Positions 45,255-57,436 are shown, counted from the first letter of the stretch. The stretch: DNA of 64,000 bases from Rhabditoides inermis (GCA_963966185.1 CAWZYM010000295.1:873501-937500), one strand, 5' to 3'. A program made the numbers and translations. Notes: generated by a model not told the origin, from the sequence alone.

Positions 45255-45815
45255 TTGGTTGTTGAAAAATCGGAACGACTCACCTTCTGCACATTACTGA
45301 TTCGGTTGTTAAGAGGATATGTAGTTGCTCTGAAACATATTCGTAATTGTTTTCATCGTGATCAATGCCAAGTCCAATAGCAGAATATCAAAAACAAGTT
45401 GCACTTAGCGACTGGGAAAAGTGGTTGTAGAGTGGGCGTCGCATCCACGGTCTGTTCGACAATCATCGCAGCGTCGCTGTAGCGCCAGCGACTTGGTGGG
45501 TGATAAGAAAGAGGAGCTCCTCTCCTCCTTGCTCCTTTCCTCCGAGGGGAGGAGCAAGCGAGCAAGTGGCAATCACTTGCCGTCTTTGCCACAATTTCGA
45601 GTTTTTTTTGAATTTCTAATTGTGATGAATGATTATAGTCGATGTTGATTGTGATCTAATGATAAATGAAACGTATGGTGTATGGTGTATGATTAACATG
45701 ACGTAACAAGAGATGCTTAATAGAAGCAACTTTAGAAAATGTATTATCCAACGACTGAGGCGTCATCAATTTGCGCTGGAACATAAACATAACTAGAATT
45801 ATGTACTTGTTCTAC
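44230..45815 (+). repeat. Duplication unit B (inverted copy of 21314-23166)
   Basis: Carries the gene A upstream region, start exon MLSVQ (about 44678-44692), exon MFNMLDNIIMELHGSVWSQL (about 44933-45014) and exon VGVGSYTVMSMVNNEMTTKA (about 45139-45220) in plus orientation with splice sites kept, including a donor continuing into GTGAGAGAGAGA. It stops at TGTTCTAC, where unrelated fragments begin, so it is a 5' gene fragment without downstream exons. Confidence 0.9.
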
Positions 45816-45964
45816 GTTAGTCATCTACTTGTCCCCTCTCCTATCCCTCTATCTAAGATGCCAAGCCCGCCTTGACGACATCATTGATGAACTTCTTTCC
45901 CGCATCCGCGTGCTTCGGCTGCTTGATCTGCAGGCGATCGATAATCAATCAATAACGATTATCG
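45816..45964 (-). pseudogene. Fragment: 3' end of a PTP gene
   Basis: Minus strand matches the last intron, last exon and 3' flank of the phosphatase at 7120-7270 (frame KQPKHADAGKKFINDVVKAG then stop). Only this tail is present. Confidence 0.9.
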
Positions 45965-46200
45965 AAGCTATCGTGCGATTTGCTGGATGGAGATGTTCTA
46001 GAGGTCTCTCTTTTTTTTTCTCTCTCTCTCTCCCTCTCTATGTCTCCCCTTCTAGGTGAATGCTGACAAGGAGAAGTATCATCGCGTGATGCCTCGTAGA
46101 GAGTCGTAGAGATCGTTAGGTGGCGGCGCTGTGAGTGGGCGGGGCTAGAAGGGGCGGAGCAATGTTTCATTCAGAATGGAGGCAGAATGGAGGCCGATAG
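45965..46200 (+). pseudogene. Fragment: two exons of the BTB gene
   Basis: Plus strand matches the complement of about 61620-61895: KLSCDLLDGDVLE, a CT-rich intron, VNADKEKYHRVMPRRES then a stop, and the GGGCGGGGCTAGAAGGGGCG intron. It directly abuts the PTP tail. Confidence 0.88.
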
Positions 46201-46325
46201 TGTTCAGCAACTGCTCGACATCGTCCTTGTCAAAGAGCTCTTCACTTGTCTCCAGTGATTAATCTCATAAGACTAATTATCAAATAGTGAGGCAATGAGT
46301 CTATAAGACTATTGAGTTCCATCAG

Positions 46326-47618
46326 GGCTCTCGTGTATCAGCCTTTGATAGAAATGTATGGGGCTGACTCGTACAGAACTGCGTTTCTCGGACCAATGTT
46401 TCGGGTGAGAGGAAAAATATTTTTATTACAGCAATGTATATTACAGTATCCCGGGACATTCATGTTTATCATCAAACCCTGCATCGCATCCGTAGTTTGT
46501 ATGATGATTCTCGGATCAACGTTCGGTCAGTTGTTTTCTGTATTTTTAATAACAGTTTCAATTGATTCAGTAACTATTTGTATTTGCGGCTTCAAAACCT
46601 ATCACCAAATTGGCGAGTTGGTTGTATCGACAAAAACGAGAAATCTTCAGAAGCAACTGTTCCAGGCGTTGATAGCGCAGGTATGTTCCGCTTATAAGTC
46701 GACACTTGCAAATTGGGCTGAAGCACGACTGTCCCTTTCTCCTGTCTGGCTTGGAGTTGCAAAAGGTAGTGGACTCAGTTAGTGATCTTGGTGTAGAAGT
46801 ATCTCCTGATCTATCTCCTAGGGCACATATCTCTAAAATAGTTAAGAAGGCCAATCGTGTCTCATATCTAATCACCGCCGCCTCTGCTTCTCCTTCTCTC
46901 TCTACTTTTGTCACTCTCTTTAACACCTACTGCCGGCCCATTCTCGAGAATGCATCGGTGGTTTGGTCCCCTAACCTCAGGTGCGACATCGAAGACGTCG
47001 AGGAGGTACAGCGTAGGTTTTCCCGTTTTGCCCTTTATAAACTTGGTTACCCGTCCTTTGATATGTCGTACGAAGAAAGACTTTCAATCCTCGGATTGAA
47101 GTCACTCGAGTATCGACGACTTGAGCTTGATCTCATCTTCTGCTTCAGAGTGCTAGCTGGTTTGGAGAGTGCCGAGCTGAGCGGCATGTTTGAGGTTCTC
47201 CCCGCTCGCCGCCAGGCGCGTCGCCCCAACACCAGACAGCTTGCGCGATCTTTCATCAAAACACCGGTGGTTTACCATAGTTTTTCTAAACGTGTAGTCC
47301 GGGTTTGGAATGACCTACCCGATTCAATAGTCAACACCTCCAGACTCATTTCTTTCAAGGAGGCACTCAGTAAGTTTGACCTGCAGACCTGCACACTATC
47401 CACCCCTTTCCATCACATGCATGATACCACACTCCCACCCCTCACTCAATACCATACTTGCACACCCACTCCCTCACGCACAAGCACACGCACCTCTTTT
47501 CTCTCCTTTGATTCTTTTCTCTATTTCTTCTTCATTCTCCTTTTGTTTTGGCTTATTTCACGGTGGGTCACTCGCGCGTTTCGGTGTTTCATAGCTTATG
47601 TTCATATATCATTTGTAT

Positions 47619-47649
<31 letters not shown>

Positions 47650-47958
47650 CCACTCGTTATTATCGTTTATCACACATTATTCGCACGCGATAAATGTCTA
47701 TCATTCAAACAGTAACCTACACGTTGACAGACCATCATCCCCACCTTATGTAACTACCTTTCCTGCCTGATAGTATTCACGTGTCCGATGTTCGACATTC
47801 CTCTCGGAAGATTTGCCCAATACATGGTCCAAGCACTCACGTTCTATCCAGGTAAGGGAATCACAAATCGACAAAAACATCATTTTTCACTTTTAGTTCT
47901 GGACCCACTAGCAGCTATAATCATCATAGGCGATTATCGAAAAGTGATCATGAGGTGA
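46326..47958 (+). pseudogene. Nematode 7TM chemoreceptor gene split by a LINE
   Basis: Exons 46326-46404 and 46447-46680 encode LVYQPLIEMYGADSYRTAFL, then membrane spans (FIIKPCIASVVCMMILGSTF; LFSVFLITVSIDSVTICICG) and the intracellular loop STKTRNLQKQLFQALIAQ typical of worm str/srd/srh-type receptors. A GTATGT donor follows. After LINE-D, 47774-47851 and 47897-47958 encode VFTCPMFDIPLGRFAQYMVQ and YPVLDPLAAIIIIGDYRKVI then stop, the family's last membrane span and tail. The exon after the LINE lacks its 5' part and is out of phase with a simple splice, so the gene is broken. N-terminal spans are not seen. Confidence 0.85.
46690..47655 (+). mobile_element. LINE-D 3' fragment
   Basis: The frame from about 46706 starts within RT after the catalytic box: LELQKVVDSVSDLGVEVSPD, then TLFNTYCRPILENASVVWSP and the C-terminal LPDSIVNTSRLISFKEAL, stop near 47394. 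A C-rich 3' UTR and a (TTG)n tail (47621-47650) follow. It is a different family from LINE-A, B and C. Confidence 0.85.
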
Positions 47959-49799
47959 ATATAGAAGGATTGAAAGAAAACAACATCAACAACCTTTGCA
48001 GACTGCTTCCTTGCACTCGAAGATTGGTTACTGATGTGACGTCACAGTATCACATGTCTCACTCTTGAAATCAACCTACACTCACCTCCTACCAACCCAT
48101 ACATTTGCATAACTGTCTTTATAAAAAAGATACACGAAAGCGGCAGTTTGAAATTTCTGTTTGAGCATGCCTGCTTGTGAGAACAAAGAAAAAAGGCCTC
48201 AGAATAGTCTTCGTCTCGTGTTTCCGCGCCATTTCGCAACACGTCTCGCTCCCATTCGCACACAACCATCTTCCTCTCACTGTCCCTCGTTCTTTCGTCT
48301 CATCTCGGGCGGCAACTACAATGGACATGCGAACAGTGTTTCGCAGTCTCGGGAAGATGATGGAAGGGGTGTGGCAGGAACATAAAAAAGCGGCTGACCC
48401 CACTTATTTCTATGATGACCTGACTCTCGCGCGCGATCAACACACTCTCGCGCTGAGTAACATGCGCGAGTGATGTCATGTGCTTGTTGCCACTTTTCCT
48501 GCCTCTTTTTTTTTGTTTCCGGTTGTATTTCAAACAGAGAGGACAGTGTGTAGAGTGTGTCGACTGCCCTTCTCAACCCGGCGTCTGTTTCTTTCCTCGT
48601 TCCGTTTCATCTTCAAGGACCGCCCGCGGCGCTATTGCGTGCGACCGTGTTGCAGAGGCATTATCGTTGCACCATTCATTTGTGACACCATCTTTCTGTC
48701 TGTGACTATTATGTTGTTTTTATATACATTGTTGTTTTTCAGATAATGTCGTTTTTCATCGCTGAATTGGACGACGATTTCTCGCAACACTCGTCTATCA
48801 TCAAGGTGAGTATTGCGACGCGACGATATTTGAAATCAATTAGTTTGTCTAGACCTTCCGCGATCTCGGTCTGTGTCAGCACTATTTCGTCGGATCGGCC
48901 GTGTTCGGGCCGGAGCTGCATCGACTGAGGGAAGTGGAAACCAAGGTGAGTGTCAGTGACTGATCTGATGTACTGATCCCTAATCCTTATCACTGTTTTC
49001 TTTCAGTACAACGCTCTCCTCACTCGTGCCATGCGTGATGTGGCGTGTGGAACTGATTCGCACGATGATTCCCTGCCTCTCGAATCTGACGCCACATCGG
49101 ATCTGTACACTCTCGACATGAAGCCCTTGGATGTTATCATTCCCGGATCTCACCTCGCGCCCATCTGCCTATCCGATGATGAACATGTTGAAGAGGTCAG
49201 GGTTTCGAACGGTCGTCTTCATGCATATGATTGCGTTTCAGGACCACCCGTATCAGGAGGCTCTGAGTGAGTTCGATCTGTGCGCTGTCACTCCTCCGGA
49301 TTCGGCGTCGACTCATCGCGAACACCAGCCGTCACCCAATGCGATTCAGTGCGCGGTGAGTATTGTACTTCTCTTTAATATTCTACACGCTAGTCGTTGT
49401 ACATTATACTACTGTCTTTATACGTTGATCTATCACCTCGCTTGCAGCTGAAATACCGTGGTGTAACAGTCTGACTCTCTTGTTTTGCAAGCTTCTCTTA
49501 CTAATAGCAAAACGCGACTTGTTGCGAGTATCATATAGGCGAGGTTAAATTCGATTATGCATAAAAAACCGATGTTCATTTTTTTAACGCTTTCAGAGTT
49601 CTGAGATCTTTCTGCAAGTAAGGATCTTTTGCCAGCAGGTAGCCGAGTCTGACCTCTACTTCCTTGCAGCTGTGTCCGTCCGCGCTGTCCCGTCTGTCGC
49701 ACGATGTGCGCAACAACCTGCTCAACCACTCGGTGCTGCACATAGACACGGACACGTTCGGACACCGCTACAAGTGCACACGGTGCGGGCACACAGGCA
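47937..49799 (+). repeat. Segment duplicated inverted at 37162-38818 plus 44205-44229
   Basis: Includes the 3' end of the chemoreceptor, the intergenic promoter and exons 1-5 of the zinc-finger gene. The other copy is interrupted by the DIRS element. Confidence 0.88.
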
Positions 49800-52700
49800 G
49801 TGAGTGATTGTGTCTGTTTATCAGTATGATACCCACGATGTTAGCATGATGCGTGTCACTTCTTTGTTCAGAGATCAGCGCGATGCGTTCTCACCAGTCC
49901 TCGACCGGCCACGAGTTCACTGATCGAGTGAGGAGTAGAGCGGAAAAGGAGGTATGTTTGAGTTTCGTTTTTAATTAGAGAGGGCGCGCAGCGCCCTCTC
50001 TTTTGGCTTAGGATAGGGCTCGCGCCAGAATTTTCAAGAAGCTATATCCAAAAATCATGTTAGCAGGAATGTGAATTCATCCAATTCATGTTAGTTAGAT
50101 TCGCACGGTTCCGTAGGCCAGATCACTAATTGATGGCAACTTTGTATCTTTTCTTCGAAAGAAGTTAGGTGCGATCTCGCGCACCCATGAGGTGAGAGGC
50201 CAGCGTGTGGGTGGGTGGGTGGGTGGGTGGGTGGACGTCGTGTCCGGTAACGCTGACTCTCTGCCGAAAGCGTACTCTCTCGGCGTTTTCTGCGCGTGTT
50301 CTCCAACTAGCACTTTGAGTGTAGTTCGCCCCGCCGCCGCCAGCGTCTAATTCGCGCCGGGTTTGCGTTGTTTTGGGTTCCCGTCACTCTTGCTCTCTCT
50401 CCCGGCAGGCGGGCAGGGCGCGCAGAGAAATCGCGAGAGAGCACGCTGTCGGGTGAGAGCGCAGACATGCACCAAATTCAGAGAAGTGTCGATTAGAATT
50501 GTTTCTATACAATACCAAAAAAATATAGTTACATATACACGCAACATTGTGCTTCACATCATAAAATGTGTCACATAATAGTTCTATGCGTACTAATTAA
50601 CGACAGAGCTTGGGAACCAGAAAAAGAAGAAATTTCTATGAAATTCAACAAAAGCACATATATTATCTGTTAAAAGTACTTGCGTAAAGATATTAAGTTT
50701 GTCTTGACCCAATTCTACAAAAGCGCATGCATAAAACGTTTACAAATACTAACACAAACCTGCGCATAACGGACAGTGGACACTAACAGATGAAATATAA
50801 CAATAAAAATGAATAACGTCATACGTCTAGAGAGAGAGAAGACGGAGAGAGAGAAGAGAGGAGAGAGAGGGGGGAAGAGAGAGGCGCAGGTTTGTTTTAG
50901 TATTTGTAAACGTTTTATGCATGCGCGTTTGTTGAATTGGGTCAAGACAAACTTAATATCTTTACGCAAGTACTTTTAACAGATAATGTGTTATATGTTT
51001 GTAAACTTAAATACACTTTTATTCATCACACAGTATCACTCGGAATGCGCCCGCCTCTTCTCCGTCTGTTTCTCGGGGGAGCAGCTGCCGGCGCACTTGC
51101 AAGAGACACTGCGGCGGCGAGAGGAAGCAGGGCAAGGGGAGAAGACTGCGTGCGAGGTGAGTCAGTATACTGCTAGTATACTTCAGATGATACATGTTAT
51201 GTGAGTAGTGAAACTGGTGTGTTCATCGTGAGTTCAGCTGTGTTCCACTCGCGTCTCCCTCTCGCGCGCATTCGACCACTCCACCACCCACGTCTCCGGC
51301 CACGAGGCCAGGTTCCGATGCGCCGAATGCGACTACGGTAGCCACTGCTCGGATGACGCCACTGCACACCGGGAGGAGACCGCACATCACGTCATCGACA
51401 GAACCGTCATGACCAAGGATGCGGAGGTGTGCGAGAACTGTGTTCTAATTATTCTATGATTTTTCAGTTTGTTCGTGAGTGCGCTCGCATATTCTGGCTC
51501 TCCTTCTCCACCCTTGCTCTCCCAGCGAGGGTCACCTCCGTACTACACACCATCGAGAAAATGGAGACTGCACAGGTTTGTTTGAAATACTTTTTTTGAA
51601 TCACCATTCGTCACAGAAGGACGACACAGATGAGTCGGAGTGCGAGGATGCGTCATATGTGGAGTCGAGCGAGGGAGAAGAGTGGGAGGAGGAAGAGGAG
51701 AGGAGGAGGAGTGGAAAGAGATCCGCGAAACGAGCGAGTGGAGAGTGCAAGCGGGCAAAGATCGAGGCCACACAGGATCCGTGCCAGGTTAGATTAACTT
51801 TATGAACCTTCATATCTTCATTTCCAGTTCCCCGGCTGTTCTCGCGTGCTGCGAACAACGAGTGCCTACACGTTCCTGCACCTGCAACACGCTATCACGC
51901 ACATTGACGAGTTTGTGCTTATCACTTTTTGGATGCTATACCAAGTCTGTTTTAGGGAACGATTCGGGCGACAGTGTGAGTGCAACGAGTGTGACTACGC
52001 CTGCAATGGACCAAACAGTAAGTAAGAAAAAGTCCCTGTATGCGATATCACATAATAACATAATGTTCAGAAATGTACGCGCACGCCAAGAAAGCTGGTC
52101 ATCGACAGTTCACCGACAGATCCAAGGAGGGTGGAGAAGTGAGTCAAACACGATTCTCACTTTGTAATTTGTTTGATACAGTCGTATATCAATGATAATC
52201 TTACAGTACTCCTCCGAGTGTGCTCGGGTGTTCTCGATCTGCTTTCCTGCCTGCGAGTTGCCATCGCGAGTCGCTAGAGCAGCCGAGGGAGAGGAGAAGG
52301 AGAAGGAGGAAGAGGGAATGCATAGAGAAGACGCTCTCGTGTGCAAGGTGACACTCCTGTCGCGTACCTGCATAACTGTTGTCATTCAGCGGTGCTCTCA
52401 CCGCATGACGTCATCGGGTACATCCATCCGCACTCGTCTCTTCAACCACGCATGTGCCCATCTCACCTCGACTATTCGATTCCAGTGCAACCAGTGCAGC
52501 TATGCCACCAACAGTATGTTTTCGGTAGTTGTTTTCTGGTAGTCGTTTCGTATTCAGAGTATGAGCAGATCAAGGGACACAGAATCAGCAAGCACCACGA
52601 GTGGACGGATCGAGCGAGGGAGGATGAGGAGGTGAGGAGAGAGAGAGAGAGAGAGAGAGAGGAATAGAGATAGAGAGAGAGGGAGCTCCCTCGCAGGTCC

Positions 52701-53356
52701 GCTCGGAGTGCCACCGCCTCTTCTCTGTCTGCTATCCGCATGCCACCCTGCCCGGCCCACAACGCAAGCCCGCCTCTGTCAAGACACCGTCCACATACAG
52801 AACACTGCCCTCCAGCAAGGTCACCTGCCAGGTCAGACTATTCCTACATTTTTGTGCTCCAAAATGGTTGCTACTATGGATATCTCAATTCTAAACATAA
52901 AACTATTACAGTTCACTTTGTAGATGTGCTCCGATGTGCTCACTTTGGTTGGTTCGAACTCGCGACATCGACTGTTCAACCACGCGAGTCTGCATTTGGA
53001 GGAAGGGAAGGGGACGAGGTTCGAATGTCGAGACTGCGAGTTCACGCATAACAGTGAGTGAGAGAGGGGAGGGAGAAAGAGAAAGAGAGAGGAGAGAGAG
53101 GGGAGGGGGGAGTGAGAGGAGAGAGGGGAGAGAGAGGAAGAGAGAAACACCTTGCAGACTACACTCTGGCCAATCCTCACAAGAACACGACAGGTCATCG
53201 GATCGTCGACAGATGCAGGGAGAGCAAGGAGGTATGTGATTTTTTTTCATTTATATGAGCTATAAAAAGACTCTTTTTTAGGTCCTTTCCGAGTGTGCTC
53301 GCCTTTTCGCCGCATGCTTTCCTCGCGAAGAAATGCCCAGGAAATACCACGTGTAG
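48746..53356 (+). CDS. Five-module C2H2-like zinc-finger protein (about 740 aa)
   Basis: Twenty exons join in phase. After an N-terminal domain (exons 1-4, MSFFIAELDDDFSQHSSIIK ...) come five modules. Each has a head (LLNHSVLHIDTDTFGHRYKC), a C-x2-C...H...H finger (CTRCGHTGKISAMRSHQSST then GH), a basic linker and a tail motif: YHSECARLFSVCF, VRECARIFWLSF, YSSECARVFSICF, RSECHRLFSVCY, LSECARLFAACF. Most fingers are split by a phase-1 intron between the Cys and His halves; module 2 has lost it and module 3 has an extra one. An acidic then KR-rich exon (51617-51787, GKRSAKRASGECKRAK) looks like a nuclear signal. Nucleic-acid or protein binding is likely; no named orthologue was recognised. A broken paralogue lies at 37.2-38.1 kb. 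Confidence 0.85.
50206..50233. repeat. (GGGT)n microsatellite
   Basis: About six to seven TGGG units within intron 6 of the zinc-finger gene. Confidence 0.9.
50662..50987. mobile_element. Foldback MITE with GA array in its loop
   Basis: Inverted arms of about 100 bp (50662-50765 and 50884-50987), starting ATTATCTGTTAAAAGTACTT. The loop holds a GA microsatellite (50829-50882). It sits in intron 6 (49952-51033) of the zinc-finger gene and is related to the element at 34155. Confidence 0.88.
52629..52682. repeat. GA array at splice donor
   Basis: Begins as the GTGAGGAGAGAGAG donor of exon 16 of the zinc-finger gene; a similar array (about 53054-53143) begins at the donor of exon 18. Confidence 0.9.
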
Positions 53357-53583
53357 TATTGTTATGTATTCACTTTGGTTTCTTCGTTATATTGTATTGT
53401 TACTTTGATTTTTATACAACGATTTTTAACATCTTGGTTGCTGAGATTCTTTTGTAATTCAATGTCAAAAAAGGTGATTGGTGGCACTTGATGCTTTCCC
53501 ATTTTCAACAGTATTAAATTAATTTAGTTATCTCCGACACTCTCTCTCACACACACTCTCTCTCTCTCACTCTCTCTCGCACC

Positions 53584-54272
<689 letters not shown>

Positions 54273-55298
54273 ATGAAATCGGACTCAGAGAAGAAGTCGG
54301 ATCCCTGTAGCGTGAACGGATGCTGCAAGTCCGGGACAGGGTTCTGTCGAACGTGTAACGCACGTAGCTGTGATCATCATCTTCTGCGTATGCACGGAAA
54401 GCACGACAAGATGTTCGGTTGGGTCGGCCACGTTCTTCTTGAGGGACACTACTGTGAGGGAGAAGATTGCTCGCCAGGAAATGAGGAAGCAGTTTGCGAG
54501 AATGAGTTCTACTGTGGGAATTGCAACCAGTATGTGTGTCGGAAGAGGAGCTGTCAGCGTGCACATAGCGGACACAAGAACTTGATCAAAGTGAGCGCCT
54601 ACGCCTAAATAGTGTAGCTAATATCTTTTTTTAGCTGAACATCGGTCTTCCCGTACTCGTCGACATCGAGCCTATGCTGGCACTGGTTTCCACGATGGTT
54701 AACGAGCACCAGCTTGCCAAGAAGAAGCTTTCTCCGAAGTTCGAGAACACTGAGGGAAAGATTACCCAGGGGGAGAAGGATACCAGCGTTGCCTCTGATG
54801 ATGAAACTGCGATGTCGAGCAGTGGAGAGAGTATCTGCTTTCTATCATACGCGCAGATGCGGCACATGCACAAGCTGTTTCGCCGATTGACGAGAATAAG
54901 ATGAAGTACGCACCCGCCTACACCTACATGAAGATACTCACCGGAGGACAGGAGGGCAGTCTGCCGTTCGACTCACTTGCTACCCAGTGGATCCGGGACA
55001 ACCACATGATAAACGCCTCGCCGGAACTCAAGAACAAGTGGGTTATTCACTTCTATTAGCATCTTATTCTCATTTTTATATGATCACCAACCAGTACAAA
55101 ACCAAGCTGCAACACGCGGAAAGTGTGAATGTGTACAGGGACTCTGCTGGAATGCAGCTTGTCAAGGCTATCCCTGGCTACGAGCTGCGCGGAACAAAAA
55201 TGAAGAAAGTGAAGCAAATAAAACAAGCCTATGAACATGACTACATCTTTATAATTATAAGTGTTTCTATTAACCTCGTTCTGAACTGTATCGATTGA
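54273..55298 (+). CDS. Tandem B-box-like zinc-binding protein
   Basis: Exon 1 (54273-54589) has two Cys/His modules: GFCRTCNARSCDHHLLRMHG with GKH, and FYCGNCNQYVCRKRSCQRAH with SGHKNL, spaced like B-boxes of TRIM-type proteins. A 44-nt intron leads to exon 2 (54634 on; LNIGLPVLVDIEPMLALVST). To reach the following open stretch (NKMKYAPAYTYMKILTGGQE) the frame must shift; removing 26 nt from GTATCTGC at 54831 to CGCAG at 54856 does so. The next intron (55038-55094) joins YKTKLQHAESVNVYRDSAGM. The stop TGA at 55296 overlaps AATAAA. Function unknown; the B-box relation is inferred from spacing. Confidence 0.7.
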
Positions 55299-55871
55299 AT
55301 AAACTGCTTAAATAATAATGTGTTGGTTTATGATCAGTTGTATTTTACCGGATCGGACTTTTTGAATGTTGGCGTAGAAATGTTGGTGATGTTTGTTCGT
55401 CTTCAATTAACACAAAGTTAGAGAAGCTTTCTAGTGGCAGAAACTAATGTAACTACTAGAGACTATTTCTTTGTAAAAGGACTCTCGTCTTGTAAACACT
55501 GGTAGCGCTATCCATCCAATTTACTAGAGTTAAAGAAAACTATGCCAGTGCTCGATATTTACGATAAAACATTTAAAAAAAGACTATGATGACAATTGTG
55601 TAGCGGCAACGGACACGGAAAAAAGAGAACAATGAAAACTCTCGAGGCACTCACAATCAAATAAACACAAAGCAAATACTCGAGGAATGGAAGAATACAT
55701 CCACCACATACCAATCAATCACTACTCACATACCGTAGAGAGCCCGTTCGAGGTGGGCGTGGCCATATCACAATATAACAACGAGAGAGAGGAGAGACGC
55801 ACAAAAGTGTACACAAAAGGCGATAGCTGGGCTATGAAAACACGGGGGGGGCTAGACAAGTCACTCAACAA
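55299..55871. other. Spacer, no gene seen
   Basis: AT-rich. It separates convergent gene ends: the 54.3-kb gene (plus) and the 55.9-57.4-kb gene (minus). Confidence 0.5.
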
Positions 55872-56562
55872 TCAAACAATCACTCGACCACAGGCTACTA
55901 GCGGACAGTGGGGGTGAGTGGGGGTGGCCGAAGGGGGCGGGGCCTCGCACGCCAACTCCACTTTTTCGTGCTTGTCGTACAGCACATTGACGAGGAACAC
56001 GGCAAAGTCCGTGTTCGTACAGTAGGCGAAGTGCGACTTGAGCATCGACCAGTAGCTCTTATCCGTCAGCGCCGGTTGCACGTCAAAGCTCGTCATGATT
56101 GGGCGGAGCCAGAGAGGGCGTGGTTTACCTGATAGTCGGTTCTCTTCGGCGGTCGCCTCTCTTCATCTACATCCAGCAACACTCGCTCCGCCTCCGTCAG
56201 CGGCTTCTCCTCTCAATAATCAATATCCCTTCCCCTGTGTATACACTGCACTCTCTCCCTTGGTCACTCACCTCAGCCTCCTTGGCGACTTCGACTGCGT
56301 GGTCTGCCCTCTTTGCTGGCTTCTTGGCGGGGGCCGAGGAGGAGGAGAACGACCACCAGCCCTTCTTGGCCTTCTCTTCCACTGGAGGCGGAGTCAGCGA
56401 GCGGGGAGACGAGCCTGAACAGACATGGCATGCACAACTATGTACTTAGAGATATTTTGCAAAGAATGCACTGTGCCGGAGAAAGGATAATACAGTACTA
56501 AAGATGCTATAGTAGGATGAGGTGGGTGATGGCGGGAGAATCTGCAAGCAGAGAGGTCAAAG

Positions 56563-56609
<47 letters not shown>

Positions 56610-56670
56610 TGAGTGAGAGAGAGAGCGCGCGAGGGGGAGAAAGAGAGAGAAAGAGATAGAGAAGATAGAG

Positions 56671-56707
<37 letters not shown>

Positions 56708-57436
56708 AGATATCAATCAAGTCAAGACCTCACTTACACTTGGTTAAAATATCGATCATAAACAAGTTCATGTAACATCCCACGAGTACTGTTACGAACT
56801 ATCGTGGTGATATTTCTGTACATGCATGCATGGCACCTATGGGACACAAACCAACAGACCAGATGTGCGTACCCACCATCGCTCCACTCGGCCTCGCGCT
56901 CGAAACCTCGCCTCAGAGAAGTGCCCTTTCCCCACGCTATGTACCTGCAATGCATACATGATACATCAATCTCATGCCGGCATTCAGCCCTACCAACCCC
57001 CGCCTTCGTATTCACCTTGCCATACATATCAGTCCACTAAACAGCAAAAGTATCATCAAAGGGGCGTGGCCAAAAGAGGCGAATGCAATCTTATAACATC
57101 GAATCGAGGCGTATTGATTTACCTGACAATTGATACCCGACTTGTATACTGCATATTCTCCCCCAGAGTATCTTCCGGAGAGTTCTGTTCAGTGGACGGC
57201 TGTTTTACAAAACAATATGATTAAAAAAAATCAGACAAACATGAAACCACCTGTGCTATCTGATCAATGTCTGTAGAGTTTTCATGCATCACACGAAAAT
57301 TGAGACCAAGGGAAAAGAGAAACTAAAAGTGGGATTATAATGAAGTTGTGAAATCGAAGCCCACCTTGGTAGCCTCGCTCTCTCTTTCGTTGCATCGAAA
57401 GTTGATGGAAGCTTCACGATACAATATTTCATTGTT
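55872..57436 (-). CDS. Unrecognised multi-exon protein
   Basis: Minus-strand exons: about 57362-57436 (INNEILYREASINFRCNERE), 57252-57325 (FLFSLGLNFRVMHENSTDID), 57123-57200, 57014-57034, about 56877-56945 (RYIAWGKGTSLRRGFEREAE), about 56272-56416 (SSPRSLTPPPVEEKAKKGWW, then a Lys/Ala-rich linker), about 56131-56213 (EKPLTEAERVLLDVDEERRP) and a last exon to 55872 (SFDVQPALTDKSYWSMLKSH, ending CGRVIV). Junctions are in phase except the last, where the best acceptor gives a stop. The start lies upstream of 57436 or was not found. No family recognised. Confidence 0.5.
56568..56702. repeat. GA array in intron
   Basis: GA units with GAGC and AAAGA interruptions, within the intron between exons at 56877 and 56416. 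On the minus gene it reads as CT just upstream of the acceptor side. Confidence 0.9.

Noticed and set aside
49974..50003. Perfect 11-bp hairpin AGAGAGGGCGC/GCGCCCTCTCT resembling a bacterial terminator
   Set aside because: It lies within a eukaryotic intron; bacterial-type termination does not apply, and it is probably just a small palindrome.
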